A DNA stretch of 11,826 bases from Comamonadaceae bacterium (GCA_024642025.1 JAHEBY010000042.1:1-11826), one strand, 5' to 3'. Shown: positions 1 to 5,888, counted from the first letter of the stretch. Numbers and translations are program-made. The notes: a model not told the origin generated them from the letters alone.

Positions 1-936
1 GCGTTCTATCGGGATCTGTACCCTGCGCCGGGTTCGCTGGTTACTGCTCGGCAACTGCATGGCAAGGAGCTCAGTTTTAACAACATTGCCGATGCGGACG
101 CGGCGTGGGAGTGCGTAAAGAGTTTTGACACGGGAGCCACAGGCGACCCTTCACAGGCTGCGGCCTGCGTCATTGTCAAACATGCCAACCCATGTGGCGT
201 GGCACTTGGAGCGGATAGTTTGGAGGCCTACGAGAAAGCGTTCAAAACCGACCCCACATCTGCTTTTGGTGGCATTATTGCCCTGAACCGGCCACTGGAT
301 AAGCGTGCGGCGCTTCAAATTTCGAAGCAATTTGTCGAAGTACTGATGGCGCCGGGCTACACGCCTGACGCGTTGGAAGTCTTCAAAGCCAAAGTCAACG
401 TGCGCATATTGCAGATCGATTTGCCGGGCAACACGGGTGTCGGCAAATCGGCGTGGGACAATGGTCGCAATGCTGTGGACGTCAAGCGCGTAGGCTCAGG
501 CATGTTGATGCAGACGGCCGACAACCGGGAACTGTCTCTCGCAGATCTGACGGTGGCAAGTCGCGTTCAACCCACGCCTGCGCAAATGCAGGACCTGCTG
601 TTTGCCTGGAAAGTGGCCAAATATGTGAAGAGCAACGCCATCGTTTTCTGCAAAGATGGCATGACCATGGGTGTGGGCGCCGGGCAAATGAGCCGACTCG
701 ATTCGGCACGTATTGCCAGCATCAAGGCCGAGCACGCGGGCCTGTCCCTGAAAAACACCGTAGTGGCAAGTGACGCGTTTTTTCCGTTTCGTGACGGGCT
801 TGATGTGGTCGTCGACGCCGGTGCCACTTGCGTCATTCAACCAGGCGGCAGTATGCGGGATGACGAAGTAATTGCAGCGGCAAACGAACGGGGTGTTGCC
901 ATGGTACTAACCGGCGTTCGCCACTTCCGCCATTGA
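1..936 (+). CDS. purH: Bifunctional purine biosynthesis protein PurH (AICAR formyltransferase / IMP cyclohydrolase), 3' part
   Basis: Frame 1 is open from the first base to a TGA at 934-936, giving 311 residues with no start in the window, so the gene is cut at its 5' end. E. coli PurH is about 529 residues; the missing part is the N-terminal IMP cyclohydrolase domain. What is present is the AICAR transformylase domain, which formylates AICAR with 10-formyl-THF in the last steps of IMP synthesis in the cytosol. Recognisable landmarks are KHANPCG at partial residues 60-66, whose Lys-His pair corresponds to the catalytic pair of the family, the block CKDGMTMGVGAGQMSRLDSA near residues 217-236, and the C-terminal DAFFPFRDGLD...QPGGSMRDDEV...GVRHFRH. 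The end of the protein matches the normal family C-terminus, so the 3' end is intact. An internal ATG at 199 is not the start, since conserved domain sequence precedes it. The next gene is convergent. Confidence 0.97.
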   Translation, partial: AFYRDLYPAPGSLVTARQLHGKELSFNNIADADAAWECVKSFDTGATGDPSQAAACVIVKHANPCGVALGADSLEAYEKAFKTDPTSAFGGIIALNRPLDKRAALQISKQFVEVLMAPGYTPDALEVFKAKVNVRILQIDLPGNTGVGKSAWDNGRNAVDVKRVGSGMLMQTADNRELSLADLTVASRVQPTPAQMQDLLFAWKVAKYVKSNAIVFCKDGMTMGVGAGQMSRLDSARIASIKAEHAGLSLKNTVVASDAFFPFRDGLDVVVDAGATCVIQPGGSMRDDEVIAAANERGVAMVLTGVRHFRH

Positions 937-954
937 CCCTATAAGGCTCAGCCA

Positions 955-979
955 GGTTCTTGGCGCCTCCCCAAGAACC
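955..979. terminator. Inverted repeat between convergent genes, possible bidirectional terminator
   Basis: GGTTCTTGG (955-963) and CCAAGAACC (971-979) form a perfect 9-bp stem around a 7-base loop. It begins 18 bases after the purH stop and ends 24 bases before the stop of the opposing glycine-zipper gene, the usual place for a shared terminator. Neither side has a clear run of T after the stem, so it is not a textbook intrinsic terminator. It could instead stabilise 3' ends after Rho-dependent termination. The hairpin is seen directly; its function is inferred from position. Confidence 0.5.
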
Positions 980-1003
980 GAAACGCCAAATCGATCAATG
1001 CCG

Positions 1004-1714
1004 CTAGTGGTGCCCGTGCCCGTAGTAGCCGCCGCTTGACCAACCCAGATTCAAACTGACCCCAACTGGCGGGTAATAGGGCCGATAGTATGGTTGATAG
1101 TAGGGCTGGTAGTAAGTCTGGTTGGTGTAGTAAACCGGCGCGTAGGACTGTTCAATGGTCTGCTGCGCGACCGGCTCCTGCGGATATTGTGGAAATTGTT
1201 GGTAAGGCGTTTGTGAACTGTCCGCTTGCGGTGCGGGTTGCGCAGGTGCCGCGCTGACCGGGCTGATCTGCAACTTGACGTAAGGTCCCGGGTCGGTGGG
1301 CATCAGGGTCGAATACTGCTTGCCCGCGTACTCATACACGACGGTATAACCTGTTGTACGGTTCTCGTAGACGGTTTGCGTCGTGCAGTTTTGAACCTGT
1401 GCGAGCTGACTGTTGCCAGACCCTTCGATGCGGTCTCCCACAATCGCGCCACCCAAAAGGCCCAAAAACGTCGCCGCAGCACGACCCGTCCCGCCCCCGA
1501 TGGCGTTACCCATGGCACCACCCGCAATCGCTCCCACGACGGCACCTGCGCCGGATTTTTGAGGTTGAACGGGCACATTGGATGTGCTGCAGACTTGCCG
1601 CGGCTGCGCAACCTGATTGATGATGGGTGTACTGGAAATCACCCGTCCCAATTCCTCTGCATTGCAAATCGCCCCGGTTGCAGCCAAGGCCATCAATAGC
1701 GCGCCTTTTTTCAT
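1004..1714 (-). CDS. Secreted glycine-zipper 2TM envelope protein with Tyr/Pro-rich tail
   Basis: A protein of 236 residues. The ATG at 1714 is chosen because AAGGAG (plus-strand 1721-1726) lies six bases upstream; a TTG at 1720 in the same frame sits against this site and cannot use it. Residues 1-19 are a Sec signal peptide (MKKGALLMALAATGAICNA), with cleavage likely before EEL. There is no lipobox-type cysteine at the cleavage point. Residues 56-95 are a glycine zipper (GAGAVVGAIAGGAMGNAIGG followed by LGLLGGAIVGD), as in the 17-kDa surface antigen / glycine-zipper 2TM families, which sit in or on the outer membrane. Residues 110-152 carry the usual C...VYE..TGYTVVYEY.GK follow-on segment. 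The mature protein has two cysteines (42, 110) that could form a disulfide. Residues 155-190 are Pro/Gln/Ala-rich, and residues 195-216 repeat YYQP/YYRP/YYPP units before a GYYGHGHH end. Exact role unknown; family members are linked to envelope integrity. It is monocistronic here and convergent with purH. Confidence 0.85.
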   Translation of the reverse strand: MKKGALLMALAATGAICNAEELGRVISSTPIINQVAQPRQVCSTSNVPVQPQKSGAGAVVGAIAGGAMGNAIGGGTGRAAATFLGLLGGAIVGDRIEGSGNSQLAQVQNCTTQTVYENRTTGYTVVYEYAGKQYSTLMPTDPGPYVKLQISPVSAAPAQPAPQADSSQTPYQQFPQYPQEPVAQQTIEQSYAPVYYTNQTYYQPYYQPYYRPYYPPVGVSLNLGWSSGGYYGHGHH

Positions 1715-1925
1715 GTTCAACTCCTTGTTTGCTGTTTGGCGCGAATGTCATGGCCAAAGCTATACAGGGGCAGTCTAAGCGCCTGCCTGACGCAATTCAA
1801 TGGATGCCAGGTAAAGTTTTCGTAACAATTTGACACATTGCCGCATGGGTATGCGCAGCAACGCCGGGCCGAAGCTACCCTCAACACATCGTTTCGAGCC
1901 GCGTGATATCGTCAAAATCCTGGAG

Positions 1926-1990
1926 AATATATGAGTTTTAGGGCGCTAGCCCCCGTCAAATATGCGCAATAAGCTATATATATTATAGCA
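1926..1990. repeat. Probable interspersed palindromic intergenic element overlapping the hemL stop
   Basis: The stretch holds two stem-forming parts: GGGC-GCTA-GCCC (1941-1952) and GCTATA-TATAT-TATAGC (1973-1989, 6-bp perfect stem). They are separated by a segment containing TATGCGCAATAAG. The AT-rich right part differs sharply from the coding DNA around it, and the right arm runs into hemL, supplying its final Leu codon and TAA. The order (AGTTTTAGGGC, GCTAG, CAAATATGCGCAATAAGCTAT, TATAGCA) resembles, from memory, short palindromic elements repeated many times between genes of Comamonadaceae such as Rhodoferax, Polaromonas and Acidovorax. Only one copy is visible here, so the repeat status is inference. 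As RNA it could act as a weak 3' structure for hemL, though the GGGC stem lacks a T-run on the hemL strand. A 13-codon ATG frame (1931-1972) with a GGAG upstream also lies inside it and may be coincidental. Confidence 0.45.
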
Positions 1991-3284
1991 GATTGAAGAC
2001 TTGAGCGGCAGCATCAAGTGTCTCGGCAATGTCCTGGTCAGTGTGCGCCGCGCTGACAAAACCAGCTTCATAGAGCGCAGGTGCGATATAGACGCCCCGG
2101 TCCAGCAGACCGTGAAACACCCGGTTAAAGCGATCCGAATCAGTTTTCATGACCTGCAGGTAATTGGTCGGCAGGTCTTTCATCAGAAAGAATCCGAACA
2201 TGCCGCCTTCACTGTCCGCACTGAACGGTACGCCAGCCCCCGAAGCCAGTTTCTGAAGGCCGGACGTCAGTGAATGGGTTTGCTGCGCAAGCGCTTCAAA
2301 AAAGCCCGGCTTGCTGATTTCTCGCAAGGTCGCCAACCCACAGGCTGTCGCGACCGGATTGCCAGACAGGGTTCCCGCCTGGTAAACAGGTCCAAGTGGC
2401 GCCAGCTGCTCCATGACAGCGCGGGAGCCACCAAATGCGGCCAGCGGCATGCCGCCACCAATCACCTTGCCCAATACGGTCATATCAGGCGCGAAACCAG
2501 GAATTGCGCTTGCATAGACGCTTTGGGCGCTACCCAATGCAACCCTGAATCCGGTCATCACTTCGTCAAATACGAGCAAGACGCCGTGTTGAGTACACAA
2601 CTCGCGGCAACGCTTCATGAAAGGTACTGATGCCCGCACAAAATTCATGTTGCCAGCAATGGGCTCAATCATCAGGCATGCCAGCTCCGAACCATGCAGC
2701 GCAAAGGCTTCCTCCAGTTGAGCAAGGTTGTTGTACTCAAGAACCAGCGTGTCGCGCACGACCTCGGGCGGCACGCCTGCGCTGGTTGGATTGCCGAACG
2801 TGGCAAGACCGGAGCCTGCCTTGACCAGCAGCGCGTCCGCGTGGCCGTGATAGCAGCCCTCGAACTTGATGAATTTGCTACGACCCGTGGCACCGCGCGC
2901 CAGGCGGATCGCGCTCATTGCGGCTTCCGTGCCGGAGCTCACCAGTCGCACCATGTCCATGGATGGCACCAGGCGAATGAGCTCCTCTGCCAACTCTACT
3001 TCGCGCTCGGTAGGTGCGCCGAATGAGAAGCCTTCCAGTACGGCTTTTTGAACGGCTTCCACAACCGCTGGATGGCCGTGACCCAAAATCATCGGTCCCC
3101 ACGATCCAATGTAGTCAATGTAGCGCTTGCCGTTGGCATCCCAAAAACAGGAGCCTTGCGCGCGCTTCACAAATCGGGGTGTACCGCCTACCGCTTTAAA
3201 CGCGCGCACGGGCGAATTGACACCGCCTGGAATGGATCGCCGGGCGCGTTCGAACAGTTGCGCATTGAGGTCAGTGTTTTGCAT
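1983..3284 (-). CDS. hemL: Glutamate-1-semialdehyde 2,1-aminomutase
   Basis: A protein of 433 residues (E. coli HemL is 426), complete. It converts glutamate-1-semialdehyde to 5-aminolevulinate, the last step of the C5 route to haem and other tetrapyrroles, in the cytosol with PLP/PMP. It is a fold-type I, class III aminotransferase relative. Landmarks are the N-terminal RARRSIPGGVNSPVRAF (13-29), the YIDYIGSWGPMILGHGHP block (55-72), SSGTEA (116-121, phosphate binding), the CYHGHAD loop (144-150), FDEVMTGFR (239-247, Asp240 to the pyridine nitrogen) and the Schiff-base lysine Lys273 in LGKVIGGGMP. The ATG at 3284 overlaps the stop of the upstream kinase gene by one base (TGATG). No good Shine-Dalgarno is visible there, so translation is probably coupled. 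The last codons and stop lie in the palindromic element at 1926-1990. Confidence 0.98.
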   Translation of the reverse strand: MQNTDLNAQLFERARRSIPGGVNSPVRAFKAVGGTPRFVKRAQGSCFWDANGKRYIDYIGSWGPMILGHGHPAVVEAVQKAVLEGFSFGAPTEREVELAEELIRLVPSMDMVRLVSSGTEAAMSAIRLARGATGRSKFIKFEGCYHGHADALLVKAGSGLATFGNPTSAGVPPEVVRDTLVLEYNNLAQLEEAFALHGSELACLMIEPIAGNMNFVRASVPFMKRCRELCTQHGVLLVFDEVMTGFRVALGSAQSVYASAIPGFAPDMTVLGKVIGGGMPLAAFGGSRAVMEQLAPLGPVYQAGTLSGNPVATACGLATLREISKPGFFEALAQQTHSLTSGLQKLASGAGVPFSADSEGGMFGFFLMKDLPTNYLQVMKTDSDRFNRVFHGLLDRGVYIAPALYEAGFVSAAHTDQDIAETLDAAAQVFNLL

Positions 3285-4210
3285 CAGTGTTTGGTATCGG
3301 TGGGGGAAAGCTCAAAACCGTGGATGAGGTCTGGAGCATCCTCATTGGCATCTTCTTCATCACCCTCGGGCTGCGCCCAGAACAGTCGATCAGGAACAAC
3401 ATTGCCCATTCCCGGGCGAAAGCCGCTGTCAAGGCAGCGGTCAAGGTAGCTTAGCGCTTCCCTGAATGCTTCAGTCAAATCTGTGCCACTGGCCAGCAGT
3501 GCCGCAAGCGATGCACACAGCGTGTCTCCTGCACCTGAAAAGATCGCTTCGAACCGCTCAAATTTCTCGCTGGCAATGACCGATTGGGGTGATGCAAGAA
3601 CGTTATCAATGAATTGGTCTGGCAGCGGGATGCCGGTGACCAAGGTATAGGGCACGCCCTGCTCATGCGCTGCTCGTGCGATGTCGCGCGCACCTGGATT
3701 TTTTTCAGATCCCCAGTCAGGTAGCAGCCATCGCCACAACGTACTGTGGTTTCCAACCAACACCGTAGTTTGCGGCAAAATCAGTTCGTGAAAAGCGTCC
3801 AGATACAGATCAATCTGGACCTCATTCCACCACGACAAGTCCGGCATATAGGCCACAAGCGGCACATCGGCATAGTCACTTGCTATGCCCGCAACGGCGC
3901 TCAAATTTTCTGGCGTGCCGACAAATCCAACCTTGATAACTTGCACGGGGACGTCCTCCAGAATGACACGAGCCTGCTCGGTCACCGCGTCTTCCTCCAG
4001 AGGGAAATGGTCAAATATTTCCGCCGTATCCCGCGCATAAGAGCCGGTCATGATGGGCAATGCGTGAGCACCCACCGAGGCAATTGCCGTCACGTCGCCC
4101 GACAGGCCGCCCGCACCGCTGGGGTCGTTCGCATTGAAGACCAGAACGCACGCGGGATGAGTCGCCTCAGTGTCGTCAGGAGAAGGGGTGGAAGGATCTG
4201 GTTGAATCAT
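3284..4210 (-). CDS. ThiD-like (hydroxymethylpyrimidine/phosphomethylpyrimidine kinase family) protein, divergent
   Basis: A 308-residue protein from the ATG at 4210; upstream in-frame alternatives are ATG 4231 and TTG 4240. I prefer 4210 because a CGGG lies a few bases upstream and the others have no visible ribosome site. The fold family is ribokinase/ThiD: an N-terminal DPSGAGGLSGDVTA (29-42) matching the ThiD DPSGGAGI.AD motif, KVGFVGTPENL (93-103) and a C-terminal nucleotide/anion-hole motif FSGAGDTLCASLAALLASG (224-242) with candidate catalytic base Asp229. Several typical ThiD elements are absent. The GTGCT motif with its Cys is GAGDT here, the V.DPVMV.KSG segment is AYMPDLSWW (120-128), and the TPN segment is VLVGNHSTLWRWL (150-162). 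The C-terminus (281-308) is acidic. Automatic annotation would say ThiD, but the substrate is uncertain. The gene overlaps hemL by one base, suggesting a shared role, perhaps in B6 vitamer phosphorylation. No TPP riboswitch motif is seen upstream. Confidence 0.85.
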   Translation of the reverse strand: MIQPDPSTPSPDDTEATHPACVLVFNANDPSGAGGLSGDVTAIASVGAHALPIMTGSYARDTAEIFDHFPLEEDAVTEQARVILEDVPVQVIKVGFVGTPENLSAVAGIASDYADVPLVAYMPDLSWWNEVQIDLYLDAFHELILPQTTVLVGNHSTLWRWLLPDWGSEKNPGARDIARAAHEQGVPYTLVTGIPLPDQFIDNVLASPQSVIASEKFERFEAIFSGAGDTLCASLAALLASGTDLTEAFREALSYLDRCLDSGFRPGMGNVVPDRLFWAQPEGDEEDANEDAPDLIHGFELSPTDTKH

Positions 4211-4334
4211 GAATATGCCCGTTGTTTTCATCGGGAACAAAGTCGCATATTTGACGATTTTGAGAGCAGGAAACGCAAAACGCGGATATCACGCCCATAC
4301 AATCGTTGCATTCTATTCGAAGGCCCCGTAAGCT
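4211..4334. promoter_or_regulatory. Divergent intergenic region between the kinase-hemL operon and the rubredoxin gene
   Basis: This 124-base gap must hold the outward promoters of both transcription units. It contains a TTGACG (+, 4251-4256) and a TACAAT (+, 4298-4303), but they are not correctly spaced with each other, and I cannot assign either a partner hexamer. No repeat, riboswitch core or clear operator is visible. The regulatory role is inferred only from gene orientation. Confidence 0.35.
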
Positions 4335-4508
4335 GTGCGAGAAACTAAAACATGGATGTGTCTGATCTGCGGCTGGATCTATGACGAAGCGTTGGGTTCA
4401 CCCGATGAAGGTATTGCTCCGGGAACTGCCTGGGCAGACGTTCCAATGAACTGGACTTGTCCCGAGTGCGGCGCGCGCAAGGAAGATTTTGAAATGGTCC
4501 AGATTTAG
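4335..4508 (+). CDS. Rubredoxin
   Basis: A small gene of 57 residues starting at GTG 4335, with an in-frame TAA directly upstream at 4329 that limits the choice. GAAGG at 4319-4323 is a reasonable ribosome site 11 bases away. The next in-frame ATG (4356) would start just before the first Cys and remove the usual residues ahead of it. The protein reads MRETKTWMCLICGWIYDEA at the start and has the two rubredoxin knuckles CLICG (Cys9, Cys12) and CPECG (Cys42, Cys45) that bind one Fe in a Cys4 site, plus the conserved aromatics of the family (Trp7, Tyr16, Trp40). Rubredoxins are cytosolic one-electron carriers for example to alkane hydroxylases or in oxidative stress defence. No rubredoxin reductase or hydroxylase is nearby, so the partner is unknown. 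It is divergent from the kinase-hemL pair and is followed by a terminator-like hairpin before pilG. Confidence 0.95.
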   Translation: MRETKTWMCLICGWIYDEALGSPDEGIAPGTAWADVPMNWTCPECGARKEDFEMVQI

Positions 4509-4522
4509 TCTCCTGCCACGTT

Positions 4523-4552
4523 TTGGTTTGATGGTGGGAGTTTGCAAACCAA
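4523..4552. repeat. Inverted repeat upstream of pilG, possible operator or RNA hairpin
   Basis: TTGGTTTG (4523-4530) and CAAACCAA (4545-4552) are perfect 8-bp arms around a 14-base spacer. The right arm also takes part in a second, mutually exclusive palindrome, GTTTGCAAAC (4540-4549). The position, after the rubredoxin stop and just before the terminator-like hairpin at 4556, suits a regulator binding site or an alternative RNA fold. Function is unproven. Confidence 0.4.
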
Positions 4553-4555
4553 TTC

Positions 4556-4574
4556 AAGCCAGCGTTGGCTTTTT
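4556..4574 (+). terminator. Rho-independent terminator-like hairpin after the rubredoxin gene
   Basis: AAGCCA (4556-4561), loop GCGT, TGGCTT (4566-4571) form a 6-bp stem that runs directly into five T (4570-4574). This is a short but properly shaped intrinsic terminator on the plus strand, 47 bases after the rubredoxin stop. It ends only 22 bases before the pilG start codon, so it may also affect entry of transcription into the pil operon. Confidence 0.6.
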
Positions 4575-4596
4575 GTGAATACGAATGGATTGAATC

Positions 4597-4974
4597 TTGA
4601 AAGTTCTGGTCATAGACGATAGCAATACCATCCGGCGAAGCGCCGAGATCTTCCTAAAGCAGGGGGGGCATGAAGTCATGCTTGCGGAAGATGGGTTTGA
4701 TGCGCTTGCAAAGGTCAACGATTATCTGCCTGATGTCGTGTTCTGCGACATCCTTATGCCGCGTCTTGACGGCTACCAGACCTGCGCCATCATCAAGCGG
4801 AATCAAAAATTCGCCTCCTTGCCTGTCATGATGCTGTCGTCAAAGGATGGCGTGTTCGACAAAGCCCGCGGGCGCATGGTTGGTGCGCAAGATTATCTGA
4901 CCAAGCCATTTACCAAAGATCAACTGTTGCAAGCCGTTCAACTGGTTGGCGCGGCCGTGCACGGAGAGACCTGA
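4597..4974 (+). CDS. pilG: Twitching motility response regulator PilG (CheY-like)
   Basis: A stand-alone receiver domain of 125 residues. It carries the acidic pair Asp7-Asp8 (VLVIDDSNTIRRSAEIF), phosphoacceptor Asp51 (VVFCDILMPRLDGYQTC), Ser81 in the MMLSSKDG switch position and Lys103 in DYLTKPF. The wording of the DGYQTCAIIK and SSKDGVFDKARGRMVG blocks is characteristic of PilG rather than generic CheY. In the Pil-Chp system it is phosphorylated by ChpA and promotes pilus extension through the PilB motor; in Pseudomonas it also affects cAMP. The start is TTG at 4597: an in-frame TGA at 4591 rules out anything longer, and a GGA at 4587-4589 is the only weak ribosome site. A run of seven G lies at 4662-4668 in the conserved Gly-Gly codons. 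It is the first gene of the pil cluster and overlaps pilH by one base. Confidence 0.95.
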   Translation: MKVLVIDDSNTIRRSAEIFLKQGGHEVMLAEDGFDALAKVNDYLPDVVFCDILMPRLDGYQTCAIIKRNQKFASLPVMMLSSKDGVFDKARGRMVGAQDYLTKPFTKDQLLQAVQLVGAAVHGET

Positions 4975-5339
4975 TGCCCATTAAGAATGTATTAATCGTG
5001 GATGACTCCAAGACGGAGTTGATGTTTTTGACTGATTTGCTTCAGAGTAACGGTTTATCGGTTCGTACAGCGCAAGGCGCAGATGAGGCGTTTCGCAAGC
5101 TTGCAGAGGAAAAACCGGACCTTATCTTGATGGATGTCGTAATGCCCGGCCAAAACGGCTACCAACTGACGCGCGCGATCAATCGAATGCCCGAATACAG
5201 TGGAATTCCGATCATTATGTGCACCAGCAAAAATCTTGAAACTGACCGGGTTTGGGGCCTGCGCCAAGGCGCAAAAGACTATATAACCAAGCCGGTCAAT
5301 GCGGCCGAACTGATGGCCAAAGTTAACGCGTTGGGGTAA
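4974..5339 (+). CDS. pilH: Twitching motility response regulator PilH (CheY-like)
   Basis: A receiver-only protein of 121 residues with Asp10-Asp11, phosphoacceptor Asp54 (LILMDVVMPGQNGYQLTR), Thr84 in IIMCTSK and Lys106 in DYITKPV. The phrase MPGQNGYQLTR is typical of PilH. In known Pil-Chp systems PilH opposes PilG, acting on retraction and/or as a phosphate sink for ChpA. The ATG at 4974 shares its A with the pilG stop (TGATG), and GGAGAG at 4963-4968 inside the pilG end is a suitable ribosome site. The two genes are therefore translationally coupled, which would keep the two competing regulators in a fixed ratio. pilI follows after nine bases. Confidence 0.96.
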   Translation: MPIKNVLIVDDSKTELMFLTDLLQSNGLSVRTAQGADEAFRKLAEEKPDLILMDVVMPGQNGYQLTRAINRMPEYSGIPIIMCTSKNLETDRVWGLRQGAKDYITKPVNAAELMAKVNALG

Positions 5340-5348
5340 CCGCAAGTT

Positions 5349-5888
5349 ATGGCGAATCGCGAAGCTCTGCGAGAACTCCAAACCCGTCTGGCCAGCAGGC
5401 TGCAAACAGCGCGTGAGGAGGGGGTGGTCGCCTCTTGGCTCGCGGTTAAGGCGGGGGGAGCCCAATTCATATTTCCGCTGGCCCAATCCGGTGAGATTTT
5501 CCCACTGGCGGCCTTGCAGCCTGTGCCATACGCTCAGCCGTGGTTCATGGGCGTTACCAATTTGCGTGGTGGTTTGCATGGGGTGGTCGATTTGGCCCAG
5601 CTGGTGTCCAGCATCTCGGGGATGCCTCATGTGGCTCAAGCTGGCAAGGTCACGGCAGACTCGCGGGTCATCACACTGAACGCTGTTCTTGAGGTTAACT
5701 GCGCATTGCTGGTGGATAGCCTGGCCGGGCTTCGCAACCTGGCGTCGTTTTCGGGTTCTGTTGGGCCTGACGCGGGGTCGCCGGAATTTTTCGGCAATCG
5801 CTATTCCGATCTTGAGGGCGGCGTATGGCAGGAGATCGACCTTCGTTCCCTCTCCCAGTTCCCCGGTTTTTTGAATATCAACGCTTAA
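5349..5888 (+). CDS. pilI: Twitching motility chemotaxis adaptor PilI (CheW-like)
   Basis: A 179-residue protein. After a short helical N-terminus (1-30) comes a single CheW-like beta-domain (about 30-170) with the family signature FMGVTNLRGGLHGVVDLAQL (about 62-81). It is expected to couple the PilJ transducer to the ChpA kinase at the cell pole, and position between pilH and pilJ supports PilI rather than chemotactic CheW. The gene follows pilH by nine bases. A GGGG overlapping the pilH end (5333-5336, 12 bases away) is a poor ribosome site, so coupling to pilH translation is likely. Confidence 0.93.
   Translation: MANREALRELQTRLASRLQTAREEGVVASWLAVKAGGAQFIFPLAQSGEIFPLAALQPVPYAQPWFMGVTNLRGGLHGVVDLAQLVSSISGMPHVAQAGKVTADSRVITLNAVLEVNCALLVDSLAGLRNLASFSGSVGPDAGSPEFFGNRYSDLEGGVWQEIDLRSLSQFPGFLNINA

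Noticed and set aside
1830..1835. TTGACA hexamer as a plus-strand promoter -35
   Set aside because: No acceptable -10 hexamer follows at 16-18 bases, and no recognised plus-strand gene lies downstream.
1982..1987. Perfect TATAAT on the minus strand at the hemL stop as a promoter
   Set aside because: It is part of the AT-rich palindrome, no -35 is visible upstream in the hemL end, and the next minus-strand gene starts more than 250 bases away.
4211..4334. TPP riboswitch ahead of the ThiD-like gene
   Set aside because: No CTGAGA or ACCTGATC-type core was found on the minus strand, and the gap is short for such an element.
3746..4348. Plus-strand open frame of 200 codons across the ThiD-like gene
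   Set aside because: Antisense shadow of the kinase gene; the translation has no family resemblance and runs into the rubredoxin start in another frame.
4532..4546. Sigma-54-like promoter TGGTGGGAGTTTGCA upstream of pilG
   Set aside because: The GG and GC elements are separated by nine bases instead of ten, and the internal bases fit the consensus poorly.
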